Notes: generated by a model not told the origin, from the sequence alone. Shown: positions 1 to 8,447, counted from the stretch's first letter. The stretch is 34,501 bases of DNA from an uncultured Aquabacterium sp. (GCF_913773725.1 NZ_CAJYGK010000015.1:1-34501), one strand, 5' to 3'. A program made the numbers and translations.

Positions 1-824
1 ATCTCATCGTCTTTTGCGCGGTCATCGGCATGCTGCTGGCCGTACCCGGCGTTCTCACGGCTGCCGAGGCCCTGACGGCTGTGGCAGCCTGCGCCGGCAT
101 CTGGCTGGTGGCAGGGGCGGCGGCCGCGTTCAACTGCCTGGTCGAGCAGGGCATCGACGCCCGCATGAAGCGCACGGCGTGGCGCCCCACGGCCCGCGGC
201 GAGTTATCCCGCCGCCAGACGCTGTTGTTCAGCGCTGTCCTGTGCGGCACCGGCATGCTGGTGCTGGGCATGTGGGTCAACCTGCTGACCATGTGGCTCA
301 CCCTGGCCACCTTTGTCGGCTATGCCATCGTCTACACGGTGTTTCTCAAGCCGATGACACCACAGAACATCGTCATCGGTGGCGCATCCGGCGCCATGCC
401 ACCGGTGCTCGGCTGGGCCGCCATGCGGGGAGCGGTCGAGCCCGAAGCCCTCATGCTGTGCCTGATCATCTTCCTCTGGACACCGCCGCACTTCTGGTCG
501 CTGGCCTTGTACCGGGTCGAAGACTATGCCCGTGCAGGGCTGCCCATGTTGCCGGTGACCCATGGCAACGCCTTCACCCGGCTGCACATCCTGCTCTACA
601 CCATCGTGCTGCTGGCCGGCAGCCTGCTGCCTTTCATCTACGGGATGAGTGGCTGGCTCTATCTGCTCAGTGCGCTCGTCCTGGGGGCGATGTTCGTGGG
701 TTACGCCTGGCGGCTGTGGCGGCGTTACAGTGACGAACTGGCCCGCAAGACCTTCCGCTTTTCCATCGTGCACCTCATGCTGATGTTCGCAGCCTTGCTG
801 GTCGATCACTATTGGATCCTCTAG
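1..824 (+). CDS. ctaB: Protoheme IX farnesyltransferase (heme O synthase), 5'-truncated
   Basis: Integral-membrane UbiA-family prenyltransferase that farnesylates heme b to heme O for the heme-copper cytochrome oxidase. The reading frame is open from base 3, so the N-terminus lies outside the window; the ATG at 30 is internal. Visible family features are the first polar motif with Asn, then IDARMKRT and RPTARGEL, the loop [10 protein letters not shown], the second polar stretch [11 protein letters not shown], and many hydrophobic helices to the C-terminus. The stop is at 822-824 and the SCO gene starts 3 bases later. In Burkholderiales this pair usually ends the cox operon, which fits. The identification is firm; only completeness is lacking. 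Confidence 0.96.
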   Translation, partial: LIVFCAVIGMLLAVPGVLTAAEALTAVAACAGIWLVAGAAAAFNCLVEQGIDARMKRTAWRPTARGELSRRQTLLFSAVLCGTGMLVLGMWVNLLTMWLTLATFVGYAIVYTVFLKPMTPQNIVIGGASGAMPPVLGWAAMRGAVEPEALMLCLIIFLWTPPHFWSLALYRVEDYARAGLPMLPVTHGNAFTRLHILLYTIVLLAGSLLPFIYGMSGWLYLLSALVLGAMFVGYAWRLWRRYSDELARKTFRFSIVHLMLMFAALLVDHYWIL

Positions 825-827
825 ACC

Positions 828-1451
828 ATGCGCCTGCGTTTTCCTCTGCGCCGCCGTCAGTTCGTGCTGACCGCGGCGTCGGCCCTGCTGCTGTCGGGCT
901 GCGGCCGCCCCGATGCTTCGCCCGATGCCCCCAAGGCGACTTTCCACGGCGTGGACATCACCGGTGCCAGCTATGCGCGCCAACTGAGCCTGAAAGACCT
1001 CGACGGGCGGCTGCGCTCGCTGGACGAGTTCAAGGGCAAGGTCGTGTTCGTGTTCTTCGGGTTCACGCAATGCCCGGACGTGTGCCCGACGACCATGGCC
1101 GAGATTGCCGAGGTGCGCCGTCGCCTGGGCCCGGATGGCGACAAGGTCCAGGCCATCTTCGTCACGGTCGATCCGGAGCGGGACACCCCAGAGGTCCTCA
1201 AGGCCTACCTCGGCAACCTCGACAAGAACTTCATCGGGCTGCGCGGCACGCGCGAAGAGACCGATGCGATGGCGCGCGAGTTCAAAGTGTTCTACCAGAA
1301 GGTCCCCACGTCCGAGGGGCACTACACCATCGACCACACGGCCGGTGGCTACCTTTTTGATCCTCAGGGGCACGTCAGGCTGTTCGTGCGCTACGGCATG
1401 GGCGTCGATCAGCTCACCGCCGACGTTCGGCAACTGCTCGCTTCATCTTGA
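828..1451 (+). CDS. sco: SCO1/SenC family copper chaperone lipoprotein
   Basis: Membrane-tethered thioredoxin-fold protein that delivers copper to, or reduces, the CuA site of cytochrome oxidase subunit II. It has 207 residues. A basic N-terminus and hydrophobic stretch end in a lipobox (LLSGC, Cys25), so a lipoprotein is expected. The copper-binding motif CPDVCP gives Cys82 and Cys86, and the third ligand is His170 in YTIDHTAGG. The segment VTVDPERDTPEVLKAY is also typical of the family. It starts 3 bases after ctaB and is probably cotranscribed and translationally coupled. No further cox gene follows. Confidence 0.96.
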   Translation: MRLRFPLRRRQFVLTAASALLLSGCGRPDASPDAPKATFHGVDITGASYARQLSLKDLDGRLRSLDEFKGKVVFVFFGFTQCPDVCPTTMAEIAEVRRRLGPDGDKVQAIFVTVDPERDTPEVLKAYLGNLDKNFIGLRGTREETDAMAREFKVFYQKVPTSEGHYTIDHTAGGYLFDPQGHVRLFVRYGMGVDQLTADVRQLLASS

Positions 1452-1619
1452 AACGATTTGTGTCCCCTGCGTGCCACGTGGAAGATTTGACACGTCTTCT
1501 TCCGTGTTCTGGCGAATACTCCGTTTAACCCGAGCCGATCAGGTGCAGACTGCGCTGGCGTCCCGGGGATGAGTGGAACATGGACGGGCCGGCTGCATCC
1601 GAAAGGCGAGTCAGAAGCC

Positions 1620-1643
1620 CTGTCTGTTAGGCTGAACAGGCAG
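1620..1643 (+). promoter_or_regulatory. Hairpin in the leader of the beta-helix lipoprotein gene
   Basis: CTGTCTGTT (1620-1628) can pair with AACAGGCAG (1635-1643) through nine pairs, one of them a G-U wobble, around a 6-base loop. It lies 19 bases before the ATG at 1663, just upstream of a possible ribosome-binding site AAGGG (1648-1652). No T-run follows, so it is not an intrinsic terminator. The rest of the 211-base gap (1452-1662) holds a TTGACA at 1487 without a well-placed -10 box and a bulged inverted repeat at about 1475-1506. Function unknown. Confidence 0.3.
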
Positions 1644-1662
1644 CTGTAAGGGCATATCTGGC

Positions 1663-3600
1663 ATGACGAAGTTTGGGGTGGCGGTGGTCGCCTGCCTGGT
1701 GGCAGGGGCACTTGGGGGGTGTGGCGGTGGCGGCGGCGGCGAGGAGCCAGCCCGTACAACCTCGACGGCTTCATTGAACGCGGGAGACTCGACAGTTCAG
1801 GCTTCGGGGCTGATGCTCGCGCCGGTCCTGGTCGGGGCCTCGTCCTCGGCGCAGGTGAGCTGCCCGCAGACGCAGGTGGTGTCGGTTGCCACCTTCGGTG
1901 CCCGCCCGGATGATGGCGTGGACGACACAGCGGCGCTGCAGCGGGCCATCAACGAGTCGACGCCAGGGACCACGCTCGTGCTGCCGGCTGGTCGCTACCA
2001 GCTGTCTTCGGTGCTTCTGCCGCGATCGGACCTGACGCTGTGCGCCAGCACGACTGCCACGCTGGCGTGGACGGGCGGATCGGGGCACCTGATCGACGCG
2101 GTCTACCGTGGCCGCGCCGACCGCTTCAACCTGTACAACCTGACCTTCGACGGCGCCTCCGTCATCCTGGCCGGCACGGGCAACCGGGTGGTGAACAACA
2201 CCTTCCGCAACGTCAACCGTCCGGCTGGCGCACCCACCACGGACCGCAGCCGCCTGTACGGGCTGCACCTCGTCGACTTCACGGACGGGGTCGTCGAGCA
2301 CAACGTGTTCAGCAACATCGACACCGAGACAGCCATCATCGGCTATGGCGTGTCCGGCAGCCGCATCCGGCAGAACACCATGAGCCAGGTGTTTCAGGCC
2401 ATGCATTTCTTCGACCTGTCCAGCACGGAAGTCAGTCAGAACCGCATCAGCGGTGTGCGCCGCATGGGCATCGAGATCCAGGGCCTCAACCTGACCGGTG
2501 CCGTGATCCGGGACAACGTCCTGTCTGACTGGCGATACCAGGCCGACCAACGTGAGCTGATCGGCCTGTCGGTGGTGTCGGGCAAGGGCGTGCTGATTCA
2601 GGGCAACGTCCTGCGCTGCGGTGCGGGCTGTGATGGCAGCGAACGTGGCTGGGGCATGGAACTGGGCGGCGCCGACGGTCAGCAGATTCGGCGCAACGTC
2701 GTGCAAGGCTTTTCGGTCGGCATCGGTGTCGCCATCCTCGACAGCATCACGGTCGAGGGCAACGCCATCTATGACGCCCACGCCGGCATCTTCAAGTTCA
2801 ACAACGGCCCGGTGGCCAGCAGCCTGCGCATTGTCGGCAACCAGATCGAGAACGCCCGTGATTGCGGTATCTGTGGCGAGTGGACCCTGGCCCATGCCCC
2901 TGAGGTGACGTCCAACACGGTGGTCCGCGAGGCGGGGCGCTGGGAGGGCGATGCCGGCCGTCGGTACGTCGGCATCACCATCAGTCCGGTCGCGGCCGGC
3001 GCCCCTGCGATGAAGGTGGCTTCCAATCGACTGCTGCTGGAAGGCAGCCCGACGGCGGGGTTACAGGGGTGGGGGCTGTGCCTGTGCGGGGCCCTCGGAA
3101 ACCTCACCGGACTGACGCTGGACAGCAACTGGTTCGGCAGCACGGGCAGTTGGGGCGGTGGCATCCTGATCAATGCCGAGCGCGCGGCTCAGGGCGTGCG
3201 GTTCCAGTCCAACGTGTTCCAGGGTTTGTCGTCGGCCGTGGCGGGTGTTCACACCTGGCTGGCGGGGTCGTTCACTGCCTCGGGCAACCAGGCCATCAAC
3301 GTGCCGAGCAGCGGCCTGTGGCCAGGACTGGTGCCGACGTCGACTGTTGCCGCGCTGCCCGGTTTCGGGTTGTCGTCGACCGGCACGGGGAACCAGCGCA
3401 CGCTGAAGGCGGCTCTGGAGGGGGGCTCGTCGACCGACTGGCAGTTCGGGGACGGCTTCAACACCACCACAGCCGGAACCGGCATTCGCCACCTGTATGC
3501 CGTGGACGGCGGGCAGCGGATGATGGCCCGGGCCTGGGTACCTCACGCGTCGGGCGGTTGGCTCACCAGCCGGGTGGATGTGAGCCTGGCGGGACTCTGA
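1663..3600 (+). CDS. Right-handed beta-helix (pectate-lyase-like) lipoprotein
   Basis: Predicted surface or periplasmic lipoprotein of 645 residues. The signal peptide ends in lipobox LGGC (Cys20), followed by a run of six glycines and a flexible Ser/Thr-rich linker. From about residue 75 the start of a Pectate_lyase_3-type fold is clear: VATFGARPDDGVDDTAALQ, then LVLPAGRYQLSS. About 300 residues of short repeats with NxF/NxI/NxV ladders follow (NNTFRNV, EHNVFSNI, RQNTMSQV, QGNVLR), typical of PbH1 coils. Such proteins usually bind or cleave acidic polysaccharides; I cannot name the substrate or a catalytic residue. It stands alone on the plus strand after sco and converges on the mutarotase gene with 16 bases between stops. 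The ATG start has AAGGG upstream. Confidence 0.85.
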   Translation: MTKFGVAVVACLVAGALGGCGGGGGGEEPARTTSTASLNAGDSTVQASGLMLAPVLVGASSSAQVSCPQTQVVSVATFGARPDDGVDDTAALQRAINESTPGTTLVLPAGRYQLSSVLLPRSDLTLCASTTATLAWTGGSGHLIDAVYRGRADRFNLYNLTFDGASVILAGTGNRVVNNTFRNVNRPAGAPTTDRSRLYGLHLVDFTDGVVEHNVFSNIDTETAIIGYGVSGSRIRQNTMSQVFQAMHFFDLSSTEVSQNRISGVRRMGIEIQGLNLTGAVIRDNVLSDWRYQADQRELIGLSVVSGKGVLIQGNVLRCGAGCDGSERGWGMELGGADGQQIRRNVVQGFSVGIGVAILDSITVEGNAIYDAHAGIFKFNNGPVASSLRIVGNQIENARDCGICGEWTLAHAPEVTSNTVVREAGRWEGDAGRRYVGITISPVAAGAPAMKVASNRLLLEGSPTAGLQGWGLCLCGALGNLTGLTLDSNWFGSTGSWGGGILINAERAAQGVRFQSNVFQGLSSAVAGVHTWLAGSFTASGNQAINVPSSGLWPGLVPTSTVAALPGFGLSSTGTGNQRTLKAALEGGSSTDWQFGDGFNTTTAGTGIRHLYAVDGGQRMMARAWVPHASGGWLTSRVDVSLAGL

Positions 3601-3616
3601 ACGTCGCAGCCACCCG

Positions 3617-4477
3617 TCAGGCGCTCAGCAGCGTGAAGCTCTGACGCCCTGACCAGCTTTCATCCGGGCCGAGGGTGACCGGATGCATGATGCGGGCGCC
3701 TTCCACGCACAGCATCTGCTGCCAGCCATCGGCCGGCATGTCCTTCAGCGCGGCGCATTTATCCGGTCCGGGGTTCCAGATCACCGCGTCGGTCAGACCC
3801 TCGGTTTCGATCGCCAGGCGGCGAGGACCGTCCCGCAGCAGCAGGCTGGGGGCCTGTGCGTAGATCCGATCGATCTCGCCATGGAAGCGCTTTTCCGGGT
3901 GGTCTTCCACGGCCTCGGTGCGCAGGACGCTGTCCGCGTAGTGGCAGCCTTCCAGGCCCTGCAGGCGCACCTGGCCGAGCTCCGACACGGCCAGGTAGGT
4001 GTGCAGGGCGGCTGCAAAGGGCCAGGTCGTCGTACCCGGGTTGTGCGCGTGAAGTTCGAGGTCCAGGCGCGCGCCGCTCACCGACACCGTCAGCTCCAGC
4101 GTGAAGGCGTGGGGCCACAGCGCGCGGGTCGCCTCGTCGTCGCGCAGCACCAGGGTGGCCTGGGCGTGGTCGCGGCCAGCACGCTGGCTGTCCAGCATCC
4201 AGGCGCGCTGGCGCGCCAGGCCATGGCGCGGCAGGCTCACATCCGGGCCGCGTTGTTCGAACTGAGGGAAGATCACCGGCACGCCGCCTCGCACGGCCAG
4301 GCCGGGGCCGGCCACGGCCTTGGGCGACAGGTACAGCTGTTCATCCGCCCCGGCGGGAATCCAGGACACCACGTGGCCCCCGTGCAGCAGCACAGTCGCC
4401 TGCGCGCCATCGGGCGCACGCACACACAGGGCCGGTTGACCCAGCACCTCGGTCATCGGAAAGCTCGCATCACTCAT
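3617..4477 (-). CDS. D-hexose-6-phosphate mutarotase (aldose 1-epimerase-like, YeaD type)
   Basis: Cytosolic galactose-mutarotase-fold enzyme expected to interconvert alpha and beta anomers of hexose 6-phosphates. It has 286 residues, normal for the YeaD group. Visible features are HGGHVVSWIP near the N-terminus, LSPKAV, the motif RGGVPVIFPQF with GLARQRAW, HTYLAVS, the segment IDRIYAQAP, and DAVIWNPGPDKC. The start ATG (4477) overlaps the stop of the upstream DUF429 gene in an ATGA (4474-4477), which fixes the start and implies translational coupling. It is the last gene of the minus-strand cluster. The open frame continues upstream, but that part is a shadow of the DUF429 gene. Confidence 0.92.
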   Translation of the reverse strand: MSDASFPMTEVLGQPALCVRAPDGAQATVLLHGGHVVSWIPAGADEQLYLSPKAVAGPGLAVRGGVPVIFPQFEQRGPDVSLPRHGLARQRAWMLDSQRAGRDHAQATLVLRDDEATRALWPHAFTLELTVSVSGARLDLELHAHNPGTTTWPFAAALHTYLAVSELGQVRLQGLEGCHYADSVLRTEAVEDHPEKRFHGEIDRIYAQAPSLLLRDGPRRLAIETEGLTDAVIWNPGPDKCAALKDMPADGWQQMLCVEGARIMHPVTLGPDESWSGRQSFTLLSA

Positions 4478-5469
4478 CCCGTCAGTATCCACCCTTCGAC
4501 CGGGTCCATGCCATCCGGCAGGCCGTAACACCGGTCGCCGGCCTCCGCGCGGGCCTGGGCCCAGGCCGCCTGCATCAGGCACAGCACGGCATCCAGACGG
4601 TCTCCCTTCGGGTCGGCGACCAACGCATCGTGCTGCGCCGCGCTGAGCTTCAGCCGCAGGCCGAGTCGCGTGCGCCCCTGTTCCAGCGCCGTCAGCAGGT
4701 CCTTGCGTGCGATCAGACGGGCTTCGCTGACGTCGGTCTCGCTCTTGTAGCTGCGCCGCCCCAGGATCTCGCCGGCCAGCCAGCCTGGATAGGCCTCGAG
4801 TGCGACCGCCTCGGGGCGACCGGGCCGCTGGCCGGGCAACGTCACGTCGGCGGCCACCAGCCGCATGAGGCCCTCGAAGTACATCTTGCCCACCGGCACG
4901 TAGCGGGTCTGCAGGGGGCTGGTGCTCACCATGCCCGGGCGGGCCAGGTCGGCCGTGCGGTGGACCAGGCGGGAGCCCGGCGGCCGATCGGCATGCCAGG
5001 TGACGCCCCAGCCATCCACCAGCTTTTGAAAGCCGGCCCGGTCGCCACAGTGGGCGTGCAGGGCACGGATCAGCCGCTCCGTCTCGCCGATGCCCTCTCT
5101 GTGCCAAGGCGGTGAGAAGCCGCGCGCAGGACAAGGGGGCAAGGGGCGGGCGCCGCTCAGCCAGTCCGGCAACATCCCGGGGCCATGGGCGTGCAGGGCA
5201 TCGACGAACTCCCTCGGCAGGCCGAAAGGGAAATCGCATCCCATGACGAAACCGGCGCCCAGCGGGCCTTCCGTCCGGGGCAAGATCAGGGCAACCAGGG
5301 CATCGTGGGTGGGCAATTCGTCCACGCGCTCCAGCCTGACCACGGCACCCGATCGCCGCCCCCAGGCCAGGGTGAGGGGCTTGCGGGCGGACGGGGCGCT
5401 GCTGAAATCGAGCCCGAGCAGCCAGCCCTTTGTGCCGACCGGGTTCAGTTCGGGCGGCTGACGATGCAC
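4474..5469 (-). CDS. DUF429 family protein (predicted RNase H-like/nuclease fold)
   Basis: Protein of 331 residues recognised by family hallmarks: LLGLDFSSAPSARKP at the N-terminus, GCDFPFGLPREFVDAL about residue 78, ALEAYPGW in the middle, and GDRLDAVLCLMQAAWA near the C-terminus. The conserved acidic residues (Asp in GLDFS, Asp in CDFPF, late Asp in RLDAV) are the pattern behind proposals of an RNase H-like fold for DUF429. No activity is established as far as I know. The chosen start is GTG at 5469, inside the BLUF gene, a 25-base overlap; no ATG is available nearby. It is coupled upstream to the BLUF gene and downstream to the mutarotase by overlap. Confidence 0.83.
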   Translation of the reverse strand: MHRQPPELNPVGTKGWLLGLDFSSAPSARKPLTLAWGRRSGAVVRLERVDELPTHDALVALILPRTEGPLGAGFVMGCDFPFGLPREFVDALHAHGPGMLPDWLSGARPLPPCPARGFSPPWHREGIGETERLIRALHAHCGDRAGFQKLVDGWGVTWHADRPPGSRLVHRTADLARPGMVSTSPLQTRYVPVGKMYFEGLMRLVAADVTLPGQRPGRPEAVALEAYPGWLAGEILGRRSYKSETDVSEARLIARKDLLTALEQGRTRLGLRLKLSAAQHDALVADPKGDRLDAVLCLMQAAWAQARAEAGDRCYGLPDGMDPVEGWILTG

Positions 5470-5873
5470 GCGGTCGCGATCAGCTCTTCCAGCAGCGCCA
5501 TCGAAACCTTGCCGGACACCGCGTACGGGTCCAGCACCGGGCGCTCGGAGTACTTCAACAGTGTCGACGGGTTGACCCGCGCCAGGTTGACCTGCCCCAT
5601 GGTCCAGCCGGCGAAGCGCCGCTCGGTGATCTCTTCGTAATGCAGCAGCACCACATCCTTGTGACGCGGGTCACGGCAGATGTGGTTGTAGAGCTCGCTG
5701 ACGGTGTCGCGACCGCCTTCCAGCACCTGCATGAAGATGTCGCCGCTGTGGCACAGCAGGCCGGTGATGCCGCGTCGGGGGTTCTCCTTGCGCGAGCTCA
5801 CCAGGATGGCGTCGATGGCTTCCGGGGTCAGCGGCTCGCTCGAGCGGCTTGCATACAGCAGTCGAACCAGCAT
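5445..5873 (-). CDS. BLUF-domain blue-light photoreceptor, stand-alone short form
   Basis: Flavin-binding blue-light sensor of 142 residues: one BLUF domain (about 1-95) plus a short C-terminal tail, with no output domain. The key residues are Tyr7, Asn31 (in RKENPRRGITG) and Gln49 (in FMQVLEG). Their spacings of 24 and 18 equal those of Tyr21, Asn45 and Gln63 in AppA. Trp90 and Met92 in FAGWTMGQ match Trp104 and Met106 of AppA. The photocycle residues are therefore all present. Short BLUF proteins signal through partner proteins; the neighbours FolE (3 bases upstream) and DUF429 (overlapping downstream) are candidates by position only. The start is ATG at 5873. Confidence 0.95.
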   Translation of the reverse strand: MLVRLLYASRSSEPLTPEAIDAILVSSRKENPRRGITGLLCHSGDIFMQVLEGGRDTVSELYNHICRDPRHKDVVLLHYEEITERRFAGWTMGQVNLARVNPSTLLKYSERPVLDPYAVSGKVSMALLEELIATACIVSRPN

Positions 5874-5876
5874 GGC

Positions 5877-6617
5877 TCAGCCCTTCTTGTTGTTGACGAG
5901 CGAGAGGAATTCGCGGCGCAGATTGGGGTCCTTCAGGAAGGACCCGCGCATCACGCTGTTGATCATCTTCGAGTCCATGTCCTTCACGCCGCGCCAGTGC
6001 ATGCAGAAGTGGTCCGCTTCCATCACCACGGCCAGCCCATCGGGGTTCATGCGCGACTGCAGCACGTCGGCCACCTGGGTGACGGCCTCTTCCTGGATCT
6101 GCGGGCGGCTCATGATCCAGTCGATCAGGCGGGCGTACTTCGACAGGCCGATCAGGTTGGAGTGCTCGTTGGGCATGATGCCGATCCACACCTTGCCGAT
6201 GATGGGGCACAGGTGGTGCGAACAGGCGCTGCGCACGGTGACCGGGCCGACGATCATCAGCTCGTTGAGCCGCTCGACGTTGGGGAACTCGGTGACCGGT
6301 GGTGCGGCGTGATAGCGCCCCTTGAAGATCTCGTGCAGGTACATCTTGGCGACACGGCGCGCGGTGTCCTGCGTGTTGTGGTCGCTTTCGGTGTCGATCA
6401 CCAGGCTGGAGAGCACCTCGCTCATCTTGCCCTGCACCTCGTCGAGCAGCCGCTCCAGCTCGCCGGGTTCGATGAACTCGGCGATGTTGTCGTTGGCGTG
6501 AAAGCGGCGCTGAGCGGCCTTCAGGCGCTCGCGGATCTTCACCGAAACGGGCACGCCCTGGTCGTCGTCCGCGGCGGCAGGGGAGGGGTCGATGGCGCGC
6601 AAGGAGGGGCTGTTCAT
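5877..6617 (-). CDS. folE: GTP cyclohydrolase I
   Basis: Converts GTP to 7,8-dihydroneopterin triphosphate, the entry step to folate, other pterins and queuosine precursors. With the ATG at 6617 the protein has 246 residues; an upstream GTG at 6653 would add 12. Zinc ligands are visible: Cys132 and His135 in SACSHHLCPI and Cys205 in HFCMHWRGVKD, with active-site His203 and Arg209 equivalents. Other family segments are ESDHNTQDTARRVAKMYLHE and IGLSKYARLIDW. After RGVKD the usual SATTT-like stretch is replaced by DSKMINSVMRG, so this looks like a divergent subgroup. It sits between the DNA ligase (57 bases upstream) and BLUF (3 bases downstream). Confidence 0.95.
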   Translation of the reverse strand: MNSPSLRAIDPSPAAADDDQGVPVSVKIRERLKAAQRRFHANDNIAEFIEPGELERLLDEVQGKMSEVLSSLVIDTESDHNTQDTARRVAKMYLHEIFKGRYHAAPPVTEFPNVERLNELMIVGPVTVRSACSHHLCPIIGKVWIGIMPNEHSNLIGLSKYARLIDWIMSRPQIQEEAVTQVADVLQSRMNPDGLAVVMEADHFCMHWRGVKDMDSKMINSVMRGSFLKDPNLRREFLSLVNNKKG

Positions 6618-6674
6618 GTTGTGTGGGTCCGGTCGATGGGGCGAGGCCGCCACAGGCCTGCGCCAGGCAGTGCG

Positions 6675-8447
6675 CTAGATGATGTCCGCACTGTAGCCTG
6701 ACAGACATTGCCTGAGGGATTCGAGGGTATCCGCATCGCGCAGCGGTTTGTCGGTGCGCCAGCGCAGGATGCGGGGAAAGCGCACGGCCAGGCCGCTCTT
6801 GTGCCGTGGGCTGGGCGCGATGCCTTCGAAACCCAGCTCGAACACGAGGGACGGCCGCACCGCGCGCACCGGCCCGAACTTCTGCAGCGTGGTCTGGCGG
6901 ATCACCTTGTCGACCTGGGCGATCTCGGCATCCGTCAGGCCCGAGTAGGCCTTGGCAAACGTCACCAGCTGCAGCCCGTCGGGGTCGGGCGGCTGCCCGG
7001 CCGAAATCGCCTCCAGCACCGACTGCACCTCGGCCTCGTCGCGCGGGGGGCGGCTCCACACGGCGAAGGTGTAGTCGGTGTAGAGGCTGGCGCGCCGGCC
7101 ATGACCGGCCTGGGCGTAGATCAACACCGCGTCGACCGTCATGGGCTCGGTCTTCCACTTCCACCAGATGCCGTCGCTGCGCGTGCGGCCGGTGCCATAG
7201 CGGGCGGCGCGGTGTTTGAGCATGAAGCCCTCCACCTGCAGGGCCCGGGCTTGCCGACGCAGTTCGGCCAGCTCGGCCCACGCCTGCGGCGTTTCGGGGC
7301 GGCTGGCCAGTGGCGACAAAACGAGGTCGTGCAACGTGGTGACGTGCGACTCCAACAGCTGGCGGCGAAGCAGCTGTGGTTGCGCTCGCAGATCGCGGTG
7401 CGCCCAGGCCAGCAGATCGTAGGCCACGAAGGCGCAAGGCACCTTGGCGAGCCACGCCGCGGTGAGCTTCTGGCGGGTGATGCGCTGCTGCAGCATGGCA
7501 AATGGCGCGGGCGTGAAGGGCAGGCCCAGCGCCGCGCTCGGTGTGGGCTCGATGGCCAGGATCTCGCCATCGAGCACCGTGCCATCGGGCCAGTGCTGCG
7601 CCAATGCGGCCAGATCCGGAAAACGTTCGGTGATCAGCTCCTCGCCGCGAGACCAGATGCCGACCTCGCCGCCTCGGCACACGATCTGCGCGCGAATGCC
7701 GTCGAACTTCCATTCGACCAACCAGTCGTCCGACGGGCCGATGGGCTGCTCCGGTTGATCGGGCGTGCGCCCCTCCTCCAGCGGGTGGGCGAGAAAGAAC
7801 GGGTAGGGCTGCGTGCCTTGTGGCTCGTCGGTGTCCCCTTCCAGCGGCGCCACCAGGCGGGCGTAGGCATCGGCATCTGGAACGTGGCGGGCATCGGTGT
7901 AGCCCATCAGGCGTTGGGCCACGACGGTGGCCGGCACCCCGCTATGCTCGGCCAGCGAGCGGATCACCAGTTGCTTGCTCACCCCGACCCGCCAGCCGCC
8001 GCCGATCAGCTTGATCAGCACGAAACGCTGTGACCAGTCCAGCGGGGCCATCCAGGCGCGCAGTGCCACCTGCTGGGCTTCCAGCGGCTGCCCTCGCAAG
8101 GGCAACAGGCGGTCGTGCAGCCAGCGATGCAGGGGCAGGGCCGTGGCATCGGCGTCGTCGCCCGCGGCCGCAGCGGGCAGCAGATGGGCGATGGTTTCAG
8201 CCAGGTCGCCCACCGCCTGGTAGCAGACTTCGAACAGCCAGGCATCGATGCCGGCCGCGTCAGCCGCCCACTCCCGCAAGGCCGTGGTCGTGATGGCCCG
8301 CCGCGGGCGTCCACCCGCCAGGAAGTACACGGCCCAGGCAGCGTCATCCGGCGACGCGTCGGACCAGTAACGCGTCAATGACGCGACCTTGTCGCGCGTG
8401 GCCGTGCTGGCATCGAGTTCTGTGTAGAGCTGCGCGAATCGCTGCAT
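6675..8447 (-). CDS. ATP-dependent DNA ligase (cisplatin-damage-response type)
   Basis: Ligase of 590 residues. The N-terminal third is the alpha-helical DNA-binding domain (YFLAGGRPRRAI, GDLAETIAHL, KLIGGGWRVGVS). The adenylation domain has the nucleophile Lys247 in EWKFDGIRAQ, then WSRGEELITERFPDL, LDGEILA, AYDLLAW, EGFMLKH and WWKWKTEP. The C-terminal OB domain ends with RFPRILRWR. Length and sequence match the bacterial ATP ligases that normally sit beside an Lhr-like helicase, a metallophosphoesterase and an exonuclease; none of these is next to it here. The ATG at 8447 is preferred over an in-frame GTG at 8453. It probably leads the minus-strand operon into folE. Confidence 0.94.
   Translation of the reverse strand: MQRFAQLYTELDASTATRDKVASLTRYWSDASPDDAAWAVYFLAGGRPRRAITTTALREWAADAAGIDAWLFEVCYQAVGDLAETIAHLLPAAAAGDDADATALPLHRWLHDRLLPLRGQPLEAQQVALRAWMAPLDWSQRFVLIKLIGGGWRVGVSKQLVIRSLAEHSGVPATVVAQRLMGYTDARHVPDADAYARLVAPLEGDTDEPQGTQPYPFFLAHPLEEGRTPDQPEQPIGPSDDWLVEWKFDGIRAQIVCRGGEVGIWSRGEELITERFPDLAALAQHWPDGTVLDGEILAIEPTPSAALGLPFTPAPFAMLQQRITRQKLTAAWLAKVPCAFVAYDLLAWAHRDLRAQPQLLRRQLLESHVTTLHDLVLSPLASRPETPQAWAELAELRRQARALQVEGFMLKHRAARYGTGRTRSDGIWWKWKTEPMTVDAVLIYAQAGHGRRASLYTDYTFAVWSRPPRDEAEVQSVLEAISAGQPPDPDGLQLVTFAKAYSGLTDAEIAQVDKVIRQTTLQKFGPVRAVRPSLVFELGFEGIAPSPRHKSGLAVRFPRILRWRTDKPLRDADTLESLRQCLSGYSADII

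Noticed and set aside
1487..1492. TTGACA as a promoter for the beta-helix gene
   Set aside because: The best -10-like sequence (AATACT) is about 22 bases away, too far for a convincing sigma-70 promoter.
2161..2900. Tandem DNA repeats inside the beta-helix gene
   Set aside because: The periodicity is in the protein (NxF/NxV ladder of PbH1 coils); no DNA-level direct repeat is seen.
4478..5239. N-terminal extension of the mutarotase frame
   Set aside because: Shadow of the DUF429 gene; the ATGA overlap at 4474-4477 gives a natural start and the family begins there.
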